A DNA stretch of 64,000 nt, from contig JAYFPE010000007.1 in NCBI GenBank assembly GCA_034928145.1, positions 62,001 through 126,000 of the forward strand. Reading direction: 5' to 3'. Source of the stretch: Pelethousia sp034928145. GTDB taxonomy: Bacteria > Bacillota > Clostridia > Christensenellales > CAG-138. The stretch's first letter is position 1. Every line of letters starts with the position of its first letter. Below, piece by piece: positions 8,257-16,972 of this stretch. The notes beneath the pieces were generated by a model, which was given only the letters and a program-made list of their open reading frames with translations, ran no database searches and had not been told where the DNA came from. The position numbers were made by a program, and so were the translations under genes.

Positions 8257-9312
8257 ATGGCCGTGGACTTACAGCATCGATTGGTCAGGCAAGCCATCAA
8301 TATTGCTGTCAGCAAAGCGATGGATGATATGAAAAGCGACGCAAAGCGCAGCATTAGGAATTTAATTGACTTGGGTCTGCTTTTTTCAAAAAGTGAAAAT
8401 CAAAAGCAGTTTTTTGGTATTGCCCAAGAGGTGATCTCCAATCCAAAGAACGCCTATCATTCTTTGACCGCTAGGGTAATCGCTGATGTGAATAACGATA
8501 CCATCAAAAAAGTCGGATTAAATTTGGGATACAGTTCACTCATTTACGGAGCGAATAAATTGCGGAAACGGCAAGAATTATTCGATGATCTTCTTCCATG
8601 GCTTCTGATCTTCGATATCTCCGATTTCAGTGCCGAGTCTTCTAACCAGATGCGCCGTTTCATAGCAGAAGGAAGGGAATTGGGCATTTATAGCTACATC
8701 GTGTGCCCACACAAAATAAAAGATATCATCACAATATGTGAGATCGCAAAATGTTTTGACGAGTGCCTGTTTGTACTGGCTGCATCCTCAGAGTTAATCT
8801 CAGAGCACTCTGCCGAGGTTATTGGCGATACACACAATATGATGGTTTCTGTAAAGGTGTCTGGTTCAAATTTATACAGCAAAAACAACGAGAAAGCCTT
8901 TCTTCTGTTAAAGCAAAACCGCTGTCTTTTCGGTTTCCATACTGGGTACAATGACGCGAATATGGAGCAAGTAACCACATTGGACTATATCCGCACCGCA
9001 ATTCGTCATGGAAACATATTTGGCATTTACCTCCCTGAAGATGGTGTTTCCGATAGATGCAAGGAAAAAGTGTATCAATTCGCGTGTGATGTGCGGGGAA
9101 CAAATGGACAACCTCTTATTGCGTTTGAATGGTTGCGTGATATGCGATATATCAGTGAAAAAATCTTAACCGGTGATGGATACCTGAAGGTTAATTTAAC
9201 TGAAATTGCTTATGACGAATATAAAAAAGCAAAAGATGCACTCACAAATTCACTTCTGGAAACATTGAAAGCGCTGGAGCGTTTACGGCCCTGTACGAGC
9301 ACCCAACTTTGA
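8257..9312 (+). CDS. Radical-SAM-like protein lacking the cluster cysteines (probable pseudoenzyme partner)
   Basis: A 351-residue protein with AAGGAGT before its ATG. It aligns by eye with the core of the neighbouring radical SAM enzyme: LPWLLIFDISD against IPWAILMDPTS, IAEGRELGIYSYIVCPHKIKDIITICE against IEQGKKMGIYFYLYSGGEPLVRKKDIIRLCE, and MMVSVKVSG against APAISIEG. The CxxxCxxC motif and the GGEP segment are missing, and the C-terminal cysteine-rich region is absent. It therefore should not bind the catalytic cluster. A regulatory or structural partner of the active enzyme is the likely role. It starts the rightward operon, divergent from the enzyme gene. Confidence 0.7.
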   Translation: MAVDLQHRLVRQAINIAVSKAMDDMKSDAKRSIRNLIDLGLLFSKSENQKQFFGIAQEVISNPKNAYHSLTARVIADVNNDTIKKVGLNLGYSSLIYGANKLRKRQELFDDLLPWLLIFDISDFSAESSNQMRRFIAEGRELGIYSYIVCPHKIKDIITICEIAKCFDECLFVLAASSELISEHSAEVIGDTHNMMVSVKVSGSNLYSKNNEKAFLLLKQNRCLFGFHTGYNDANMEQVTTLDYIRTAIRHGNIFGIYLPEDGVSDRCKEKVYQFACDVRGTNGQPLIAFEWLRDMRYISEKILTGDGYLKVNLTEIAYDEYKKAKDALTNSLLETLKALERLRPCTSTQL

Positions 9313-9329
9313 AAAGGGAGTTTCGCAAA

Positions 9330-9941
9330 ATGTTGAAAACAAAGGATGTTTTGAAGGATCAGAATACGTGTGGAAAACCCACTGAAAATATTTGGAACAT
9401 GGCAAATATTCTAACGCTTTTTCGGGTTGCATTAGTCCCTGTATTTGTCATGGTCTATAAGAGCGGATATTACATAGTCGCCCTTGCGGTATTTCTTATA
9501 GCCAGCCTGACAGACTGGCTGGATGGACGAATTGCGAGAAAACATAATACGATTACCAAGTTTGGGATAATAATGGACCCTCTTGCAGATAAACTTCTTT
9601 GTATATCGGCACTTGCCTGTCTCGCGTCGTCGGGAAATGCAAATTGGCTGCCTGTTACCTTTATTACTATAAAGGAAGTCTTATTAATGATAGGTAGCAC
9701 CGGGTTAATAAAAAGGGGAGTTGTGCTTCAAAGTCAGATGATTGGCAAGATTGCCCAGTGGCTAATGATTATTGCGATAAGCCTGGGTTTCTTCCATAAT
9801 TCATTCGAAAATTGGATTATACCTTTGGATGCGATACTGCTCTGGATTGCTGTAATCGTAACGTTGGCTGCGCTAATTTTTTATATTGGCGGTATTGCTA
9901 AGATAAAGAAGGACAAAACGATAAAATACCAAGAAACATAA
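9330..9941 (+). CDS. pgsA: CDP-alcohol phosphatidyltransferase, PgsA-like
   Basis: This membrane enzyme of 203 residues carries the CDP-alcohol phosphotransferase signature spread over DWLDGRIAR and TKFGIIMDPLADK, with all Asp residues in place. The family makes phosphatidylglycerol-phosphate or related lipids from CDP-diacylglycerol. AAAAGGGAG precedes the ATG at 9330; a TTG 21 bases upstream lies before that site and is not preferred. It follows the radical-SAM-like gene with almost no gap and precedes metK. A housekeeping pgsA would be expected elsewhere, so this may be a paralogue serving the island's lipid. Confidence 0.85.
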   Translation: MLKTKDVLKDQNTCGKPTENIWNMANILTLFRVALVPVFVMVYKSGYYIVALAVFLIASLTDWLDGRIARKHNTITKFGIIMDPLADKLLCISALACLASSGNANWLPVTFITIKEVLLMIGSTGLIKRGVVLQSQMIGKIAQWLMIIAISLGFFHNSFENWIIPLDAILLWIAVIVTLAALIFYIGGIAKIKKDKTIKYQET

Positions 9942-9988
9942 CCGCAGAATGTGCTCTACAGATCATAATTTAGGGGGAACATGTTAAA

Positions 9989-11149
9989 ATGAAAAAATTC
10001 ACTTCAGAATCAGTTGCACAGGGGCATCCGGATAAGATATGCGATCAAATTGCCGACTCAATTTTGGATGCGTTGCTAGCGCAGGATGCTCATGCACGTT
10101 GTGCCTGTGAAGTTACCGTACAGCCTGCTGGCGTCCAGATTATGGGCGAAATAACAAGCAAGGTTGTTGTTGATTACAATACAATTGCGCGTTCGTGTAT
10201 TGAAGACATCGGGTATAATAATACGAAATTTGGCTTTGATGCTGCAAGTTGCAACATTCAATGCGCGGTTCACCAACAATCCCCGGATATTGCGATGGGT
10301 GTTAGCCAGTGCGGGGAAGAAGGCCTGTCCTCTAATGAGCTTGGCGCGGGAGATCAGGGGCTTATGTTTGGATATGCTTGCGATGAAACGCCGGAACTGA
10401 TGCCTGCGCCGATTATGATGGCTCATATACTTACTAAGCGTCTAACCGAACTGCGGAAGAACGGAGGGCTCCCCGGTTTGAGACCCGATGGGAAGGCGCA
10501 GGTTACCATGGAGTATCAGGACGGACACCCTAAACGGATTGATTCCGTGGTTGTCAGCGCACAACACGATGAGGAGCTCTCGATAAAAGAACTTCGTGAT
10601 CAGGTAAAAAAACTAGTGATTCGTGAGAGCCTTCCCTTGGAATGGATGGATCAAGAAACGAGAGTGTATATCAACCCCACCGGGCGGTTTGTTTTAGGCG
10701 GCCCCGTTGCTGATACGGGCTTAACCGGCCGAAAAATCATAGTGGATACATACGGGGGATGTGCCCGTCATGGCGGCGGAGCATTTTCCGGGAAGGACCC
10801 CACAAAGGTGGACCGCACAGCGGCTTATATGGCCCGGTATATGGCCAAGAATATCGTGGCTGCGGGGCTTGCGAGGAAATGTGAGATCAGCCTTGCTTAT
10901 GTGATTGGTGTTGCGCATCCGGTTTCCGTGTCCGTGGATACATTTGGTACGGGAGCGTTGGATGACGAAAAGCTGGTGAAAATCCTGTTAAGTCATTTTG
11001 ATCTGCGGGTAGGTGCGATGATCGAAAAGCTGAATCTGTTAAGGCCGATCTATGCCCCTGTTTCGGTATACGGACATTTCGGGAGATCGGAGCTCAATCT
11101 CCCTTGGGAAGCTCTCGACGCTGTAGGGACTTTACAGAATTACCTATAA
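9989..11149 (+). CDS. metK: S-adenosylmethionine synthetase
   Basis: A 386-residue protein converting methionine and ATP to SAM. It opens MKKFTSESVAQGHPDKICDQIADSILD with the HPDK ATP-binding motif. It also shows GAGDQGLMFGYACDETPELMPAPI and GGGAFSGKDPTKVDRTAAYMARYMAKN. Length and motifs are complete, so it should be active. Its position inside a membrane-lipid operon is unusual. Radical SAM chemistry consumes SAM, and a dedicated supply for the enzyme at 6662-8065 is a reasonable inference. Confidence 0.95.
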   Translation: MKKFTSESVAQGHPDKICDQIADSILDALLAQDAHARCACEVTVQPAGVQIMGEITSKVVVDYNTIARSCIEDIGYNNTKFGFDAASCNIQCAVHQQSPDIAMGVSQCGEEGLSSNELGAGDQGLMFGYACDETPELMPAPIMMAHILTKRLTELRKNGGLPGLRPDGKAQVTMEYQDGHPKRIDSVVVSAQHDEELSIKELRDQVKKLVIRESLPLEWMDQETRVYINPTGRFVLGGPVADTGLTGRKIIVDTYGGCARHGGGAFSGKDPTKVDRTAAYMARYMAKNIVAAGLARKCEISLAYVIGVAHPVSVSVDTFGTGALDDEKLVKILLSHFDLRVGAMIEKLNLLRPIYAPVSVYGHFGRSELNLPWEALDAVGTLQNYL

Positions 11150-11210
11150 CCATAAATGAGGAGCTCATCAGGTCCGATTGATGAACGATTGACAAGCCGG
11201 GGAGTGAGTT

Positions 11211-11927
11211 GTGTTGTATGAAATCAAGAACCGTGTTTGCGCAAGCCAAACAGCAAGTAACGGGAAAATGAAAGTGACAGGAGCTTTGGATATTATTCAG
11301 GACTGCTCACTGTTATGGTTAGAGACGGAGTCTTCATTACGCGATTATTTTGCCAACAATAATCTTGGGATGGTTATATTGTCAAGGCAGGTGAATATTG
11401 TGCGGTTGCCTATATATGGCGAAGAAATAACCGTGCAGACAAGCATCTTTGATTGTAATAGTTTTTTTGGATACCGGAACACTGCTTTGTATGGTGAAGA
11501 CGGCTTACCTTGCCTGCTAACATGGGGGCTTGGCACTTTTGTCAACATGGCTACAAAAAAAATAATGCGGATGCCTCAGAGCGAAATTGACAAAGTCAAT
11601 ATAGATCAAAGAGTTGAGATGGAGTATCTAGATAAAAAGATCATTGTTCCAGATATCATAGGTCGCCGCGCAGGGGTTGTTGAGGTCAAACGTAGCGATA
11701 TTGATCTATATCTCCATATGAACAATGTGAAATATATCGAAACTGCTCTGAATCTTTTGCCAGAAGGCTTTGACATTAAAAGATTAAGAATCGAATATAA
11801 GAAGTCCGCAAAGTTGGGAGACCTGCTGTATCCTCAAATTATTGAAGTATCTCCAACATATTGGTACATTCTTTTACTCGATACGCAGGATACTCCGTTT
11901 GCAATCCTCGAATTTTTGAGGGAATAA
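11211..11927 (+). CDS. Acyl-ACP thioesterase-like double hot-dog protein with altered active site
   Basis: A 238-residue protein of the FatA/FatB-type family, which releases fatty acids from acyl-carrier protein. The first hot-dog domain is residues 1-130 and the second begins near 155. The catalytic segment, normally of the form DxDxNxHxNN, reads DIDLYLHMNN (165-172), with Tyr167 where the catalytic Asn is expected. The following EYKKSAKLGD has Ser199 where Glu usually stands. Activity may be changed, or it may only bind acyl chains. The start is a GTG (11211) behind GGGGAGTGA. It lies between metK and the AI-2E gene. Confidence 0.75.
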   Translation: MLYEIKNRVCASQTASNGKMKVTGALDIIQDCSLLWLETESSLRDYFANNNLGMVILSRQVNIVRLPIYGEEITVQTSIFDCNSFFGYRNTALYGEDGLPCLLTWGLGTFVNMATKKIMRMPQSEIDKVNIDQRVEMEYLDKKIIVPDIIGRRAGVVEVKRSDIDLYLHMNNVKYIETALNLLPEGFDIKRLRIEYKKSAKLGDLLYPQIIEVSPTYWYILLLDTQDTPFAILEFLRE

Positions 11928-11993
11928 TATTCTGTTGGTTGTGGTTGGCCGTTCTTCAATGGGCAGGCGGTTTGTAATGGGAAGAGAGGAATC

Positions 11994-13070
11994 ATGGAAA
12001 TAGAAAACAAAAAGAAATTTATAGTTAATAGTATCTTTTTCGTGCTGATATTTGCCATGGTCTATGTCGTTATAAAATACGCGCTCGGCTTGATAGCACC
12101 GTTTTTAATCGGGTTTTTCGTGGCTTTTCTGTTAAAGGGGATCATCAATTTCATCTCTGTAAAACTGCGCGTACCCAGGAAAGTCGTTGCAGTTTTCTTT
12201 GTTGTGTTGTTTTATACTGCGGCCGGGCTTTTGTTATCTTATTTTGGGGCTAGGGTTTTTACCGAGCTAAAGGATATGGTCGTCAAGCTTCCCCAAATGT
12301 ATTCGACCGATATTGAACCCATAATCATTAGACTCTTTGATAATATACAGGGAGTCATCGCTGGATTTGATCCCTTATTGGTTGAGCCCATTGAAAAGAT
12401 GTCCGCTTCCTTAACCCAATCTTTGAGCTCAGTTATTTCTGGCATTTCCTCGAATGTGATCGGGGTTATAACATCCGCGGTTTCCTTTGTGCCCGGACTA
12501 ATCCTTTCGATCATCTTAACGATCATATCATCGGTGTTTATTGCTCTGGACTATAACTGGATTACCAGCGCTGTTTTAAGTTTATTTCCGCCCAAAGTAA
12601 GGAATCTCCTGATTGAGATCAAAGGTTTTTCCACGGGCATCGGTTTTAAGTATATAAAGGCTTATGCCACCTTGATTCTCGTCACATTTATTGAGCTTGC
12701 CGTTGGCCTTTCAATTTTAAGAGTGGACAAGGCCATCCACATTGCTGCCCTGATTGCCGTTATAGATATAATGCCTGTGTTCGGTACAGGTACTGTTGTC
12801 ATTCCTTGGAGCATCATTGAACTTGTAAAAGGGAATACGCTGTTTGCCATTGGGCTTGCGATACTCTATATTATCATAACTGTTGTCCACAATATATTGG
12901 AGCCAAAACTGGTGGGAAAACAAATTGGATTGCACCCGCTGATCATGCTAATTTGCATGTATGTTGGAGTAAAAGTCTTTGGGTTTATCGGCCTCTTTAT
13001 CTTGCCTATCATTGCAGCAATCATGAAGTATCTATACGATAACGATAAAATACATTTTTTCAGGCAATAG
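11994..13070 (+). CDS. AI-2E family (TqsA/YdbI-like) membrane protein
   Basis: This 358-residue integral membrane protein has the family layout: two or three N-terminal segments (VYVVIKYALGLIAPFLIGFFVAFLL), a soluble loop with ELKDMVVKLPQMY, and a C-terminal membrane block with DIMPVFGTGTVVIPW and VVHNILEPKLVGKQIGLHP. Some members export autoinducer-2 and others act as ion antiporters, so the cargo is not predictable. GAGAGGAATC precedes the ATG. It is co-directional with lgt, which starts 24 bp after its stop. Confidence 0.85.
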   Translation: MEIENKKKFIVNSIFFVLIFAMVYVVIKYALGLIAPFLIGFFVAFLLKGIINFISVKLRVPRKVVAVFFVVLFYTAAGLLLSYFGARVFTELKDMVVKLPQMYSTDIEPIIIRLFDNIQGVIAGFDPLLVEPIEKMSASLTQSLSSVISGISSNVIGVITSAVSFVPGLILSIILTIISSVFIALDYNWITSAVLSLFPPKVRNLLIEIKGFSTGIGFKYIKAYATLILVTFIELAVGLSILRVDKAIHIAALIAVIDIMPVFGTGTVVIPWSIIELVKGNTLFAIGLAILYIIITVVHNILEPKLVGKQIGLHPLIMLICMYVGVKVFGFIGLFILPIIAAIMKYLYDNDKIHFFRQ

Positions 13071-13094
13071 GTGCTTCAAGGAGGTTATAGCTAT

Positions 13095-13850
13095 ATGTAT
13101 AATGATATATTGAAAATCGGTTCCTTATCAATACACGGCTATGGGTTAATGATCGGGATAGGAGTCATAGTAGCCTTAGTAGTAGCAGCTAAACGAGCAA
13201 AAAAAAGTGGCCTAGATACAGATTTCGTGTATGGTCTAGGACTTGTAACGCTTGTGTTCGGATTTATTGGCGCAAAATTATTATATTGTATAGTGGAGAT
13301 AGAGCCTTTTCTTAACGAGCCGATGCGTGTTCTGTCCGGAAGTGGTTTTGTGCTATACGGTGGTATAATTGGCGGTATATTGACGGCAATGATATATTGC
13401 AAACATAAAAAAGTTGACTTTTTTGCATATTTTGATTTGGCTGCGCCTTCCGTAGCACTCGCACAGGGGTTTGGGCGAATTGGGTGCTTTCTTGCTGGCT
13501 GCTGTTATGGACGAGAGACAGATTCGGCCATTGGCGTTATGTTTCACAATTCATCTATTGCGCCCAATGGAGTAAAGCTTATCCCCACTCAATTGTTCTC
13601 AAGCGCGGGGGATTTCTTAATTGCTATCGTGTTGCTATTATATGCGCGGAAAGACCCAAAAACGGGTAAGGTCGGCGCTTTATATCTCGTTTTTTATAGC
13701 ATGGGGAGATTCATCATAGAATTCTTCAGGAGCGATTACAGAGGCAATGTCGGGGTCTTGTCAACATCCCAGTTTATCTCTCTAATTATCTTGGCCATTG
13801 GTGCGGCAATGTTCTTTATAAAAGAACTGCTATGGGATAAAAAGGAGTAA
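13095..13850 (+). CDS. lgt: Prolipoprotein diacylglyceryl transferase
   Basis: A polytopic enzyme of 251 residues that transfers diacylglycerol from phosphatidylglycerol to the Cys of prolipoproteins. It shows SLSIHGYGLMIGIG at the start, FVLYGGIIGG in the middle, the signature region GFGRIGCFLAGCCYG, and GRFIIEFFRSD near the end. AAGGAGGT precedes the ATG at 13095; an upstream GTG would place that site inside the gene. Since Lgt uses phosphatidylglycerol and a pgsA-like gene is in the same operon, this copy may be tuned to the island's lipids. Confidence 0.9.
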   Translation: MYNDILKIGSLSIHGYGLMIGIGVIVALVVAAKRAKKSGLDTDFVYGLGLVTLVFGFIGAKLLYCIVEIEPFLNEPMRVLSGSGFVLYGGIIGGILTAMIYCKHKKVDFFAYFDLAAPSVALAQGFGRIGCFLAGCCYGRETDSAIGVMFHNSSIAPNGVKLIPTQLFSSAGDFLIAIVLLLYARKDPKTGKVGALYLVFYSMGRFIIEFFRSDYRGNVGVLSTSQFISLIILAIGAAMFFIKELLWDKKE

Positions 13851-13851
13851 G

Positions 13852-13878
13852 GCGTTCTTTATTTTATAGATAGAACGC
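13852..13878. terminator. Stem-loop between convergent operons
   Basis: GCGTTCT pairs with AGAACGC across a 13-base AT-rich loop directly after the lgt stop and facing the lipase gene. A short T-run is lacking, so terminator strength is uncertain. Confidence 0.45.
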
Positions 13879-13922
13879 ACTTCGGAACAAAAAAGCATGG
13901 AAAGATAAACAATACTTTCTTT

Positions 13923-15020
13923 TCATTTTCCCAGATTAATTTCACGCATGTTTTTTATTGCCAAGACAAAGAGCGACCGAATGGTCCGAAGTAAAAAAGC
14001 TCTCGTTTCATCATCAATTCCCCGTATCGCACCAAGCGCGGCGACAGCCCTTTTCGGCCAATCTCCGGTTAGATCATAAAATGTGGTCGCCTCGGTCGCC
14101 TGAAGAACATGAAAAAGGGTGTTTATGAACAATTCCCTTTTGGGGTCATCATACAGATTCACCCACTGATTCAGGGTACCGTTCATATATGTTGCGCTTT
14201 TTGTAATGGATGGCAAATACTGAAAATCACCACCGTCAAGCAACCATGAGAAAGGATCATGTTGCATAAACCAGATACGGTTGCTTCTCACCACGGAATA
14301 CTGTTCTTGGTGGTGTAAAAGCATTCCGATTATTGATGACTGCGGCAGTGTTTTTTCGATCAAATCTTTTATCATCAAATAGTCATTGCTTTGAAAAACT
14401 TCGTCTCTGAACCCGGGGCCATCATGGCTGTATATCCGCTCAATTCTGTGTTGAACGGATAACTGGCAATGAATCGAAGAATAAACCGCAATATTTCCTC
14501 CCTTGGAATGCCCTCCAACTCTTAACCTCCCAGAAACTCTTTTGGCAACGGTGTTCAAGTAATCGACGCCTTCTTTTTGCGATGGAACCGGGCTGATAAA
14601 CGCCATGTTGAAATCCTCTTTCCACCCGATAAAGGTTGAATCAGTCCCACGAAAAGCGATGTATGCGGTATCATCATTTAGCAAAAACGTAATGGCGGAA
14701 AACTGCTTCTCCGTCTTGTCATCCAACTGATTTATATAAAAAGCCAGCTTTACGTCGCAAAATCTTGGGCTATTTACAAACGCAAAAAACAACTGCTGAT
14801 TGCTTTTACTTTCACGAACATCCTGAAATAGCATATCCAGACTCTCCATCGCGGCAATCTCCCGGATGGGCGTCGCCGACGTCGTATCCGATAGACTTGG
14901 TACGATGCCATCATATTTTAAGTACGCCAATTGGGATAACACCAGACTATCCACCGGACCGAATTTCCTAGTTTTAAAGGAACGCTCTTCATCCATAACA
15001 TAATCAATCATATTCTTCAT
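13923..15020 (-). CDS. DUF2974 (Mbeg1-like) alpha/beta-hydrolase, probable lipase
   Basis: A 365-residue protein of the Mbeg1-like family. The nucleophile elbow GGHSKGGN puts the serine at about 172. YIAFRGTDST (about 120-129) supplies the oxyanion-hole region typical of class 3 lipases, and SHDGPGF follows the nucleophile. No signal peptide is seen, so it should act in the cytoplasm or on the inner membrane face. It is downstream of, and co-directional with, a TetR gene 49 bp away. In this setting it may trim or recycle membrane lipids, which is inference. Confidence 0.8.
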   Translation of the reverse strand: MKNMIDYVMDEERSFKTRKFGPVDSLVLSQLAYLKYDGIVPSLSDTTSATPIREIAAMESLDMLFQDVRESKSNQQLFFAFVNSPRFCDVKLAFYINQLDDKTEKQFSAITFLLNDDTAYIAFRGTDSTFIGWKEDFNMAFISPVPSQKEGVDYLNTVAKRVSGRLRVGGHSKGGNIAVYSSIHCQLSVQHRIERIYSHDGPGFRDEVFQSNDYLMIKDLIEKTLPQSSIIGMLLHHQEQYSVVRSNRIWFMQHDPFSWLLDGGDFQYLPSITKSATYMNGTLNQWVNLYDDPKRELFINTLFHVLQATEATTFYDLTGDWPKRAVAALGAIRGIDDETRAFLLRTIRSLFVLAIKNMREINLGK

Positions 15021-15069
15021 CGTTATGCCCTGCCTTCTGTAACGAGTTATCTATGCACTTTATTCAAGT

Positions 15070-15648
15070 TCATTTTGTAGGCTCGTCTTTTTCTCGACCG
15101 TGGCTTTCCAGTTCGCTAAGCACACTTCCGTCAAATAAGCCGCGGATTCTCGCGATATACTCAGCGGGATCCTCCTTCATGCCATTATTTGACCAGCGGA
15201 CAATAAATGCGACGAAAGCTGTGGCAAAAAAGGAAACAATAAAATCCCACTTCTCCTGATCGTATTCCGCATCAAGCATGTTTTCAATGACCGATATCGT
15301 AACCGCGCTGATATAGTGGTTGAGATATTCGGGAAAGGAATTCTGTCCTGCCGTGTTGAGCGCGTTTTTATAGAACGCTTTATTCTGCCGCATATAATAG
15401 CACAAATCTATTAATCCGTCTGTCCAGTGTTCTAGTGTTTCATAAGGAGCCATGAACCGAGCGGTTTCTGTATAATAAACCCAATTCATCAGGTCATACT
15501 TGTCCTTAAAATGGTAGTAAAAGGATTGCCTTGTCAATCCGCAACCGCTCACAATATCATCTACCCGGATTTTATTGAAGGCCTTTTCCACCATCAGCTT
15601 TTTTAGGCAATCGGCCAACGCTTGTTTCGTAATATTCGAATCCGGCAT
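15070..15648 (-). CDS. TetR family regulator (DhaS-like C-terminal domain)
   Basis: This 192-residue regulator has the N-terminal TetR helix-turn-helix (KAFNKIRVDDIVSGCGLTRQSFYYHFKDKYDLMNWVYY). The rest resembles the DhaS/TetR_C_8 subgroup (ALNTAGQNSFPEYLNHYI, FFATAFVAFIVRW). AAGGAGGGG precedes the ATG. It is cotranscribed with the lipase gene. It is a candidate for binding the GACAAA-N7-TTTGTC boxes at 8132-8178, although no copy of that box is seen at its own promoter. Confidence 0.85.
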   Translation of the reverse strand: MPDSNITKQALADCLKKLMVEKAFNKIRVDDIVSGCGLTRQSFYYHFKDKYDLMNWVYYTETARFMAPYETLEHWTDGLIDLCYYMRQNKAFYKNALNTAGQNSFPEYLNHYISAVTISVIENMLDAEYDQEKWDFIVSFFATAFVAFIVRWSNNGMKEDPAEYIARIRGLFDGSVLSELESHGREKDEPTK

Positions 15649-15669
15649 GATATCCCCTCCTTTTCAAAA

Positions 15670-15697
15670 TGTATACCCTTCCTATATAATTTGTCAG
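15670..15697 (-). promoter_or_regulatory. Probable sigma-A promoter of the TetR-lipase operon
   Basis: On the minus strand CTGACA (15692-15697) and TATACA (15670-15675) are separated by 16 bp, about 20 bp before the ATG of the TetR gene. The -35 element overlaps the end of the upstream glycosyltransferase gene. Confidence 0.5.
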
Positions 15698-16881
15698 GGT
15701 GATAATCGGAGGTGTGTTCCACAATTCCTGATACGCTGCTTGGTGTGTATCAAGTCTTCATATCGTGCCAACACCTCAGCGATGACCTCCTCCCAAGGTT
15801 TTGGTATTGTTGCCCGCGCTGCCATGCCGATCTCACTAAGTCTCTCAGGATGATCCAGTGCCCAGGCGATCCGCGCCGCCAGATCAAAGGTGGTATCGTC
15901 AGCCAGAAGGCCGTTCTCACCATCCCGCACCACTTCGGCGGCACTGGAACCGCGCACCAGCAGGGAAGGGGTTCCCAACGCCGCCGCTTCGCGTACTACC
16001 ATCGGCGCGTTGTCATATAGCGATGGAAAAACAAAAAGGTCTGCACGCGTATATAGACCATCCAATAATCTTGTGTCGTCTATATGTCCAGTGTAGGTTA
16101 TGACGCCATCCAACCCCATTGATGTCGAAAGCGCAAGTATCTCCGCCTCATGTGGACCCTGTCCCGCCATAATCAATCGGATATCCCTATTTTGAAGGAC
16201 AAGTGTTTTGACAGTGTCCAGTATCCGGCGCACGTTCTTTTTCCAGTTCATCTGGCCGACATAAAGCAAGAGCGGTTTCTGGCCGAGGCCAAAGCGGTCT
16301 TCCACCATCTGTGCTGCCTGAATATCCGGCTCTTTACGATCGGTGCCGTTCTCAACGACTTCTACAATTCCCTTGAAACCATACCCTCGCAGAACTTCGG
16401 CGGTTGAATTGCTGACCGCCCACACTTGATCACATTTTGTCAAGGAATCGATTACAAACCGGTTTCCGATTTTAGATAGCGCGTGACTGCGTGTAACCTG
16501 ATAAAAATCATCGTAGTATTTCGAATGAAATGTACCTACTAACGGTATATCTTGATGCCGTGATATGCGATACGCTTCACGCCCAGTAATAAATGGGCTA
16601 TGCATATGCGCGATGTCCAGCTTAACATTGGCCATGCGGCGCAGGTAATGACTGTCCAGCACAGGCATGCCTATGTTGTATTGCGGTGATGCCGGTAACG
16701 GTCTGCCGCCGAAGTCTATAATTTCGTAGGGCAGCCCGCCCCGGTATAAGCCGGTCTGCTGCGGTGTAATCACATAACACGCATCACATAATTGTCCCAT
16801 TGCCTGAGCATAGTTGCTAACCACTCGCCCGACGCCATCCACCACCGGCAACAAAGTATCAGTAAACTGACCTACCAACAC
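15694..16881 (-). CDS. GT4 glycosyltransferase, probably lipid-glycosylating
   Basis: A protein of about 395 residues with the GT-B fold. The acceptor half contains FTDTLLPVVDGVGRVV and HMHSPFITGREAYRIS, the pattern of glucosyltransferases that act on diacylglycerol or phosphatidylinositol-type acceptors. The donor half has LLYVGQMNWKKN and the E-x7-E-like VFPSLYDNAPMVVREAAALG. GGAGG lies about 10 bases before a GTG at 16881; a longer frame from 16902 would include that site. It ends the operon that includes yidC and the UbiB-like kinase. Sugar and acceptor cannot be read from the sequence. Confidence 0.8.
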   Translation of the reverse strand: MLVGQFTDTLLPVVDGVGRVVSNYAQAMGQLCDACYVITPQQTGLYRGGLPYEIIDFGGRPLPASPQYNIGMPVLDSHYLRRMANVKLDIAHMHSPFITGREAYRISRHQDIPLVGTFHSKYYDDFYQVTRSHALSKIGNRFVIDSLTKCDQVWAVSNSTAEVLRGYGFKGIVEVVENGTDRKEPDIQAAQMVEDRFGLGQKPLLLYVGQMNWKKNVRRILDTVKTLVLQNRDIRLIMAGQGPHEAEILALSTSMGLDGVITYTGHIDDTRLLDGLYTRADLFVFPSLYDNAPMVVREAAALGTPSLLVRGSSAAEVVRDGENGLLADDTTFDLAARIAWALDHPERLSEIGMAARATIPKPWEEVIAEVLARYEDLIHTKQRIRNCGTHLRLSP

Positions 16882-16972
16882 CCGACATCGACCTCCTTCC
16901 ACTGCTTATTTTTCATGAAGCGGAGCTGTTGCTCCCGTCAACACCCTATCCCAACATGGTCGTAGATTGAAT

